Of a stretch of DNA of 11,530 bases, positions 6,398 to 11,530 are shown piece after piece. The translations under genes were made by a program, and so were the position numbers. Under the pieces are notes generated by a model. That model did no database searches. It was not told the origin of the DNA and worked only from the letters and a program-made list of their open reading frames with translations. Origin of the DNA: Acidimicrobiaceae bacterium (GTDB lineage: Bacteria; Actinomycetota; Acidimicrobiia; Acidimicrobiales; Ilumatobacteraceae); assembly GCA_003455715.1 (NCBI GenBank), contig DMQJ01000409.1, positions 1-11,530 of the forward strand. The letters run 5' to 3'. Every line of letters begins with the position of its first letter. Position 1 is the stretch's first letter.

Positions 6398-6999
6398 GCA
6401 ACTACTGGCCGTGGTGGGCGGGGGCGCTCGGCCTCGGAACCGCCACCGTCGCGTTCCCACTGGTCGTGGGGCGACGCCTCGGCATCTCTGGTGCCTGGGA
6501 ACGTGTGCTGCACTGGCGTAGCGAGCGGGAAGCCGAGCACGCCGACGCAGTGCTCGACGACGCCGATGCGTTTGCTGCGGCGCTGGCAGCCGAGACCGCG
6601 GCTCAGTTCGGCGGAGCCGACGACCGCCAGGTGGCTGTGGCGCCGCCCATCTCGGTGTCGGCCGCGCCGGAGCGGAAGTTGCCGCTCAACACCCAGCCGG
6701 TACTCCTCGTCTCGGTGTTCGTCGGCGGTCTCATCGCCGCACTGGTGTCGGGCCGGTTCGAACTCCGTGCCGACATGGGTGCAGCCTTCGATGCCATCGT
6801 CACTGACGGCCCCTGGATGTGGGTGATCCTCTTCGGCGGCGGTGTGCTCGTCGGCATCGGCACACGCATGGCCGGTGGATGCAGTTCGGGCCACGGCCTC
6901 AGCGGTTGTTCGCGCCTCGAACCGGAGAGCCTGGTGGCCACCGCCGTGTTCTTCGGTGCAGCGGTGGCCACCTCGTTTCTGCTCTGGAAGGTGTGGTGA
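6394..6999 (+). CDS. YeeE/YedE family transporter, first half (PmpA-like)
   Basis: Membrane protein of the YeeE/YedE (sulfur transport) family, whose characterised full-length members import thiosulfate by passing it along conserved Cys residues. This 201-residue protein corresponds to one half of such a transporter. An N-terminal helix (about 6-27) ends in VGRRLGISG. A long hydrophilic, Ala/Asp/Glu-rich loop (about 40-98) is an unusual insertion. Three more hydrophobic segments follow (about 102-120, 142-160, 178-198). The hallmark GTRMAGGCSSGHGLSG holds C163, the likely substrate-relay Cys, and C172 lies just after it. The start is GTG 6394 with GGGAGG five bases upstream, overlapping the stop of the Cys-rich gene by four bases. 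The partner half follows after a three-base gap. Confidence 0.87.
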   Translation: MSNYWPWWAGALGLGTATVAFPLVVGRRLGISGAWERVLHWRSEREAEHADAVLDDADAFAAALAAETAAQFGGADDRQVAVAPPISVSAAPERKLPLNTQPVLLVSVFVGGLIAALVSGRFELRADMGAAFDAIVTDGPWMWVILFGGGVLVGIGTRMAGGCSSGHGLSGCSRLEPESLVATAVFFGAAVATSFLLWKVW

Positions 7000-7002
7000 C
7001 CC

Positions 7003-7413
7003 ATGAACGCAACGACCATCAAGGTGGCCTGCCTCGGCCTGTTCTTCGGGTTCTGCGTGTCGATGGTGGGATTCGGCGACTTCGGCGAGCTCAACGCAAT
7101 GTTCACCTTCCAAGACCTCCGCATGCTCGGTGCGTTCGCAGGCGGAGTCGGTGTGGCAGCAGTGGGGTTCGCGCTGCTCGACCGTACACGCCCCAGTCGC
7201 ATCCGCATCCACAAAGGTGTCGTCCCGGGTGCCGTGCTTTTCGGCACCGGGTGGGCCGTGTCGGGTGGCTGCCCGGCCATCCCGCTGGTGCAGGTGGGTG
7301 CCGGTTACCTGCCTGCGCTGGTGACCCTGGCCGGCGTTGCTGCAGGCATGCTCGCCTACCGGCGGTTGAACGCCCGGTACCTGCACATCGACGCAGGTAG
7401 CTGCGGCATCTGA
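7003..7413 (+). CDS. YeeE/YedE-type transporter, second half (DUF6691/PmpB-like)
   Basis: Membrane protein of 136 residues, the complementary half of the split sulfur transporter. It has four hydrophobic segments (about 5-24, 40-59, 72-88, 100-118). GTGWAVSGGCPAIPLVQVG carries C90, matching the GWxxxGxCPGP-type motif of the YeeE C-terminal half. The usual Gly-Pro after CP reads Ala-Ile-Pro here. Further Cys are at 10, 18 and 134. The start follows the preceding stop by three bases, with a GGTG element as a modest ribosome binding site, so it is co-expressed with the first half. The gene ends four bases from the stop of the convergent CoA transferase. Whether the pair moves thiosulfate, sulfide or another sulfur compound cannot be told from sequence. 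Confidence 0.87.
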   Translation: MNATTIKVACLGLFFGFCVSMVGFGDFGELNAMFTFQDLRMLGAFAGGVGVAAVGFALLDRTRPSRIRIHKGVVPGAVLFGTGWAVSGGCPAIPLVQVGAGYLPALVTLAGVAAGMLAYRRLNARYLHIDAGSCGI

Positions 7414-7417
7414 CGGC

Positions 7418-8602
7418 TCAGCTGGTGCGGCTCCGAACCGCGCCGACTGCTCGCAGGCTGGCAATCTCGTCGGACGAATAGCCCACTTCGGAGAGCACCT
7501 CGTCGGCATCCTGGCCGATGAGTGCAGCGTGGCGCCGCACCGAGGGAGGCGTTGCGTCGAGGCGGATGCCGTTGGGGATCACCCGGTAGTCGCCGGCGAC
7601 AGGGTGCGTGGCCACGGGCATGCCCGCCACGATGTCGTCGAGGGCCACGATGGCGCTGCACGGGATGTCGTGCTCGTCGCAGAACGCGAGCCACTCGGCG
7701 GTGGTGCGCTGCAGCAGGGCGTCGCCCACAGCTGCGTAGAGATGATCTACCGCGGCCGCGCGCGACGCCCGGTCGGCGAGGCACGGATCGTCGGCCAAGT
7801 CGTCGCGGCCGACGGCTCGGAAGACCTGCTGGTAGTTGTCGCGGCTGTACGGCAGCACATGGATCCAGCCGTCGGCGGTGCGTTGGGGTCGCCGATCGGC
7901 GGACAGCACGCGGGTGTAGCCAGCGGGCCCGAGCGCCGGCACGGGCACCGCACTGGAAGCGTGTTCGGCGAGCATGAACGATCGCATCACCTCCACCATC
8001 GGCACCTCCACCCGCTGCCCCTCACCTGTTCGCCGCTGGTGGTGCAGCGCCGCGAGCACGGTGTAGACGATGGTGAGACCGCTCACCTTGTCGGCCATGA
8101 TGGTCGGCACGATGCGCGGTTCGCCGCCCTGTAGGGCATACACATCGGCCACACCGCTGGCCGATTGCACCACGTCGTCGTAAGCGGGCTTGTCGGCGTC
8201 GGGGCCGTCGGTGGGCCAGCCCTGCGCCTGGCAGTAGACGATGTCGGGTTTGCGGGCACGCACGTCGTCGTAGGCGAGCCGCAACCGGCGGAGCGGACCG
8301 GGCCGCAGGTTGGTCACCATCACATCGGCCGTCTCGGCCAACCGCAGGAAGGCCTCACGGCCATCGGGGTGCTTCAGGTCGAGCGACACGTTGCGCTTGT
8401 TACGCATCAGGTTGAGGGCCACACCCGACAACTGCGGATGTGGCCCCACGCCCATGTAGCGGTTGGTGTCTCCGCCGATGTCTTCCACGGTGATCACATC
8501 GGCGCCGAGGTCGCCGAGGATCTGGGTGGCGAACGGCCCCATCACCACCGAGGTGAGGTCGAGGACGCGCACGTCCGACAGGGGGCCATCGACGGGAGAC
8601 AT
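7418..8602 (-). CDS. CaiB/BaiF family (class III) CoA transferase
   Basis: Family III CoA transferases move CoA between carboxylic acids through an enzyme-bound mixed anhydride on an Asp; some relatives are 2-methylacyl-CoA racemases. This 394-residue protein has the usual N-terminus PLSDVRVLDLTSVVMGPF, then LGDLGADVITVEDIGGD, MRNKRNVSLDLKHPDGREA and PAYDDVVQSASG. It also has IMADKVSGLTIVYTVLAAL, whose D171 is the likely catalytic Asp. The C-terminal region (SRDNYQQVFRAVGRDDL, ALIGQDADEVLSEVGYS) is also typical. The donor and acceptor are unknown. It begins 10 bases after the stop of the nucleoside permease gene and is probably the last gene of that operon, although no Shine-Dalgarno site is visible before ATG 8602. 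A longer open frame upstream lies over the permease gene and is rejected. Confidence 0.92.
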   Translation of the reverse strand: MSPVDGPLSDVRVLDLTSVVMGPFATQILGDLGADVITVEDIGGDTNRYMGVGPHPQLSGVALNLMRNKRNVSLDLKHPDGREAFLRLAETADVMVTNLRPGPLRRLRLAYDDVRARKPDIVYCQAQGWPTDGPDADKPAYDDVVQSASGVADVYALQGGEPRIVPTIMADKVSGLTIVYTVLAALHHQRRTGEGQRVEVPMVEVMRSFMLAEHASSAVPVPALGPAGYTRVLSADRRPQRTADGWIHVLPYSRDNYQQVFRAVGRDDLADDPCLADRASRAAAVDHLYAAVGDALLQRTTAEWLAFCDEHDIPCSAIVALDDIVAGMPVATHPVAGDYRVIPNGIRLDATPPSVRRHAALIGQDADEVLSEVGYSSDEIASLRAVGAVRSRTS

Positions 8603-8612
8603 GGGCGCGCCG

Positions 8613-9938
8613 CTAGTGGTTGTCGCCTGGTCGGTACGGCATGCCGGCGTGCGCAGGTGGCCGTAGACGTTGACTGAACACCGCAAGTACCACCAGCGTG
8701 ATCGCGTACGGCAGGCCACCCGTGAGCGACTCGGAGATGCCGGTGTCGGCGTCGACACGGAGCCACTGATCGAACAGCAAGCCGCCCGCCACTGCGCCAA
8801 TGGCTGCACCGATCCACTTGGAACGCATGAGTGAGTACACGCACCACACGGCGGCCACGATGAAGCCGATGAGCAGCAGGTGGCGAATGGCGTCGCGGCC
8901 GACGCGGTTGAGCGCTTCGGGGTAGCCGAACAGGAAGCCACTGGCCAGTACGCCACTGGGTCGCCAGTTACCGGCGATGGTGGTGGCGATGCCGATGAAG
9001 CCCTTCTGAGCGGTTTGGCCTTGCCGGTAGTAGCTGGAGGCGACGATGGCCAGGTAGCCGCCGCCGAGACCGGCGAAACCGCCGCTGATGAGCAGGCCGT
9101 AGTAGCGCAGCGGAATCACCTTGACGCCGAGCGACTCTGCGGCCTGCGGCGACTCGCCCGACGAACGCAGGCGGAGGCCGAACTTCGTGCGCCACAGCAC
9201 CCACGCCGAGATGGGAACGAGGGAGAGGGCGATGATGGTGCCCGCCGACACGTTGGTGGTGAGACCCTTGACGATGCCACCGATGTCGCCGAGGATCGGC
9301 CAACCCCTCTTTTCGAACCACCCCATGATGTCGGGCGACTGCCACGAACCGATGCGGCCGCCGCTGACGAATGGAAGGTCGAAGCGGGGGAGCGCGAACT
9401 TCTGCTGCGGTGACTGGCTGATGCCTGCGCCTTGGATGTCGCTCTTGTCCCACAGGAGTTCGCTGAGGTAGCGCATCGAGCCGAAGGCCAACGTGTTCAT
9501 GGCCACACCGGAGATGACGTGGTTGACGTTGAATGTCACCGTGGCCACTGCGTGGATGAGACCGCCCAGCATGCCGCCGAGCACCGCGGTGAGCAGGCCC
9601 ACCCACGGGCCCCACTTCCACGCGCCGTAGCCGCCGAACCAGGTGCCGAAGATCATCATCCCTTCGATGCCGATGTTGACGATGCCGACGCGCTCGGCCC
9701 ACAGCCCCGCCAAACCGGCGAGCAGGATGGGCATGGTGAAACGCAGGGTGGTTTCGATGGTGCCCGATGACGTGAGGTCGTCGGCGCCGTCCTGCGTAGC
9801 ACGGATGATGGACACCACGGCGAACAGCGAGAGGCCGATCCACAGGAGCTTGCGGCTGCCGAGGATGCGCAGCACGAGCGGCATCGGCTTCGACTCGGGA
9901 GCGGGCTGAGCGTCGGGGCGGGTGAGGGTGGCGCTCAT
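8613..9938 (-). CDS. Nucleoside ABC transporter permease (NupQ/YufQ-like)
   Basis: One of two membrane subunits of a BmpA-type ABC importer for nucleosides. The 441-residue protein belongs to the BPD_transp_2 (RbsC/LivH-like) permease family. ERVGIVNIGIEGMM at 82-95 is the signature of the nucleoside branch. About ten hydrophobic segments are visible. The coupling region is near FGLRLRSSGESPQAAESLG. It is longer than the roughly 310-residue Bacillus type because of a hydrophilic insertion between about 165 and 240 and an extra C-terminal helical part (about 375-425). ATG 9938 overlaps the stop of the preceding permease gene by four bases (ATGA), so the two are translationally coupled. The frame remains open far upstream, but that is a shadow of the other permease. 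Confidence 0.92.
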   Translation of the reverse strand: MSATLTRPDAQPAPESKPMPLVLRILGSRKLLWIGLSLFAVVSIIRATQDGADDLTSSGTIETTLRFTMPILLAGLAGLWAERVGIVNIGIEGMMIFGTWFGGYGAWKWGPWVGLLTAVLGGMLGGLIHAVATVTFNVNHVISGVAMNTLAFGSMRYLSELLWDKSDIQGAGISQSPQQKFALPRFDLPFVSGGRIGSWQSPDIMGWFEKRGWPILGDIGGIVKGLTTNVSAGTIIALSLVPISAWVLWRTKFGLRLRSSGESPQAAESLGVKVIPLRYYGLLISGGFAGLGGGYLAIVASSYYRQGQTAQKGFIGIATTIAGNWRPSGVLASGFLFGYPEALNRVGRDAIRHLLLIGFIVAAVWCVYSLMRSKWIGAAIGAVAGGLLFDQWLRVDADTGISESLTGGLPYAITLVVLAVFSQRLRPPAHAGMPYRPGDNH

Positions 9939-11068
9939 GCTGCGGCTCCGGAGACGGCGAGTTGGGCGGCGGTTCGGTCGGCGGTGCGTTTGGCCACCTT
10001 CACCGAGACCACCTCGTTCACGATGACCACGCCGAGCAGGATGATGGCCTTGATGACCAACACGATCGAGGTGGGGATCTTGGCGATCTGCAGGGGCCCG
10101 CTGAGTGAGTCGAGGAAGCCGAACAACAGCGCCGACACGACGATGCCGGCAGGGTGGTGGCGCCCGAGCAGCGCAACGGCGATGCCACTGAAGCCGAACC
10201 CCTCGGGCCGGGTGGGGCCGTAGGCGTAGGAGTCGGCGAGCAGGTACTTGAGGCCGGTGATGCCAGCGATGGCACCCGACAGCAGCATCGCGGCCATGAT
10301 CATGCGGTTGGCGGCGATGCCGCCGGTGCGAGCTGCGCCGGCGTTGACGCCGGACGCCCGCAACCGGTAGCCGAATCGGCTCTTGAAGACGATGAGCCAG
10401 TACAGCACGGCGACGGCGAGGGCGACGAGGATGTAGGCGTTGAGCTTGCCGTCGACCAGCTCGGGGAAGTGGGCCGTGCTGGGCAAGGGCTTGGTCTTCA
10501 CGTCGAGCGAGGCACTCTCGAAGCGGAAGTACTCGGTGAACAGGAAGTCGATGAGGTTCAAGGCCAGGGCGTTGAGCATGATCGTGGCGATCACCTCGTT
10601 CACCCCGCGAGTCACCTTCAGCACGGCCGCAATCGACGCCCACAGCGAGCCGAACACGGCGGCAATCACCACGATGAGCAGGATGTGGAGGACAGATGGG
10701 AGGTTGAGCTTGGTGCCGATGACGGCGGCGAAGAACACACCCATGAGGTACTGGCCTTCGACGCCGATGTTGAACAGGTTCATCTTGAACCCGATGGCGA
10801 CGGCCACAGCAGCGATGATCATCGGTGTTGCCCGGTCGACGGTCTCGTAGAGCTTGTCGCTGCTGGTGAGGTTGTCCCACATCTTCTCGAACAGGGCGGT
10901 GGCGTCCTTGCCGCTCACCCACAGCACGACCGCGGCAACCACGAGTGAGAGCAGCACCGCAGCCAGCGAACCGGCGAGGATGACGAACACCTCCTGGTTG
11001 CTGCGCGCGGGCTTGGGGTTGAGGATGCGTTCGTGCCTCGGTCGTTCGTCGACGGTGGTGTCGGTCAT
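9935..11068 (-). CDS. Nucleoside ABC transporter permease (NupP/YufP-like)
   Basis: The other membrane subunit of the nucleoside importer: 377 residues, BPD_transp_2 family. After a hydrophilic N-terminal 25 residues come a first helix (about 28-52) and the diagnostic FKMNLFNIGVEGQ (94-106). Further helices follow, with the cytoplasmic coupling loop around FGYRLRASGVNAGAARTGG that should contact the ATPase. An AGGAGG site (11076-11081) lies seven bases from ATG 11068 and four from the alternative GTG 11071; the ATG is chosen for spacing. Either start overlaps the stop of the ATPase gene (TGATG or GTGA), showing coupled expression of ATPase, NupP-like, NupQ-like and CoA transferase genes. The substrate-binding BmpA-like lipoprotein is not in the window and may lie beyond the right edge. 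Confidence 0.93.
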   Translation of the reverse strand: MTDTTVDERPRHERILNPKPARSNQEVFVILAGSLAAVLLSLVVAAVVLWVSGKDATALFEKMWDNLTSSDKLYETVDRATPMIIAAVAVAIGFKMNLFNIGVEGQYLMGVFFAAVIGTKLNLPSVLHILLIVVIAAVFGSLWASIAAVLKVTRGVNEVIATIMLNALALNLIDFLFTEYFRFESASLDVKTKPLPSTAHFPELVDGKLNAYILVALAVAVLYWLIVFKSRFGYRLRASGVNAGAARTGGIAANRMIMAAMLLSGAIAGITGLKYLLADSYAYGPTRPEGFGFSGIAVALLGRHHPAGIVVSALLFGFLDSLSGPLQIAKIPTSIVLVIKAIILLGVVIVNEVVSVKVAKRTADRTAAQLAVSGAAA

Positions 11069-11530
11069 CACGCTGCCTCCTGCTCGGCGCCGGTCATGTA
11101 CGAGCCGAGCAACTCGGGGGTTGCCTCAGCGGGGGTGAGTGACGCCGTGATTCGTCCGTCGAACATCACCAGAATGCGATCGCTCAAGCCGATGAGCTCT
11201 TCGAGGTCTGCCGAGATGAGCAGCACGGCCAACCCCGCGTCGCGGGCGGCTCGCATCTTGTCCCAGATGGCGGCCTGGGCGCCGATGTCGACACCACGGG
11301 TGGGGTGCGCGGCGATGAGCACGCTGGGGTGGCTGGCGAGTTCGCGGCCCACCAGCAGCTTCTGTTGGTTGCCGCCCGAGAGGGCGAAGGCGGGCACCGT
11401 TTCGCTCGGGGTGCGCACATCGAAGTCGGCGATCACCTGGCGAGCGTCGGCCTTCACCGCGCTGGTGGCCACGAACGGGCCTTTGAGGAACTGCGGCTCG
11501 CCGTCGCGGCTCAGCAAGGTGTTCTCCCAC
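11068..11530 (-). CDS. Nucleoside ABC transporter ATPase, C-terminal part (cut by window edge)
   Basis: The last 153 residues of a double-domain ATPase of the NupO/YufO (sugar/nucleoside) type, normally about 500 residues. It begins in the second nucleotide-binding domain with WENTLLSRDGEPQF, a segment typical of the region between Q-loop and signature. The ABC signature LSGGNQQK follows. The Walker B region reads VLIAAHPTRGVD, where the usual Asp-Glu before Pro-Thr is Ala-His. This degeneration is typical of the second domain in the family, with the first domain expected to hydrolyse ATP. LLISADLEELIGLSDRI follows, with no canonical switch His. It ends SYMTGAEQEAA, overlapping the permease start by one base. 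Confidence 0.93.
   Translation of the reverse strand, partial: WENTLLSRDGEPQFLKGPFVATSAVKADARQVIADFDVRTPSETVPAFALSGGNQQKLLVGRELASHPSVLIAAHPTRGVDIGAQAAIWDKMRAARDAGLAVLLISADLEELIGLSDRILVMFDGRITASLTPAEATPELLGSYMTGAEQEAA

Noticed and set aside
6175..7509. Minus-strand open frame of 444 codons opposite the sulfur transporter genes
   Set aside because: Product rich in His, Glu and Arg without domains; the plus-strand genes have ribosome binding sites, overlaps and family motifs.
9939..10922. Upstream extension of the NupQ-like permease frame to give 769 residues
   Set aside because: The added part is an out-of-frame reading of the coupled NupP-like gene, Arg/His-rich with no membrane segments.

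Overview
The window is dense, high-GC DNA with short intergenic gaps, several 1-4 base start/stop overlaps and a mix of Shine-Dalgarno-led and apparently leaderless genes. Together with the protein families, this points to a high-GC actinobacterium, possibly of the Acidimicrobiia type. The phylum is an inference from sequence style; no rRNA or marker gene is present.

Layout. Positions 1-250 (minus) hold the N-terminal part of a class III adenylate cyclase that runs off the left edge. It is divergent from a secreted SGNH/GDSL-type hydrolase (419-1627, plus). The hydrolase converges on upp, uracil phosphoribosyltransferase (1764-2399, minus), and the gap between them carries a conspicuous nested inverted repeat (1646-1739). 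Divergent from upp is a two-domain lipoprotein (2516-3535, plus). It converges on a translationally coupled minus-strand pair: a PHYHD1-like phytanoyl-CoA dioxygenase (4608-5513) followed by adenosine deaminase (3553-4611). A 46-base divergent promoter region separates that pair from queF (5560-5949, plus). Downstream on the plus strand is a tight three-gene cassette: a small Cys-rich protein (6062-6397) and the two halves of a split YeeE/YedE-type sulfur transporter (6394-6999 and 7003-7413). This ends four bases from a convergent minus-strand operon that enters from the right edge: nucleoside ABC transporter ATPase (C-terminal half, 11068-11530), two permeases (9935-11068 and 8613-9938) and a CaiB/BaiF family CoA transferase (7418-8602).

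How the genes fit together. The minus-strand genes give a nucleoside salvage theme: import by a BmpA/NupOPQ-type ABC transporter, deamination of adenosine to inosine (add) and conversion of uracil to UMP (upp). QueF belongs to deazapurine (queuosine) metabolism. The YeeE halves and Cys-rich protein look like a sulfur-compound uptake unit inserted between the nucleoside genes. The most interesting leads are the Cys-rich protein coupled to the split YeeE transporter, the dioxygenase-deaminase coupling, the nearly symmetric divergent promoter at 5520-5552 and the nested hairpin at 1646-1739.

No tRNA, rRNA, CRISPR array, transposase or phage gene was seen. No stretch over 300 bases lacks a gene.
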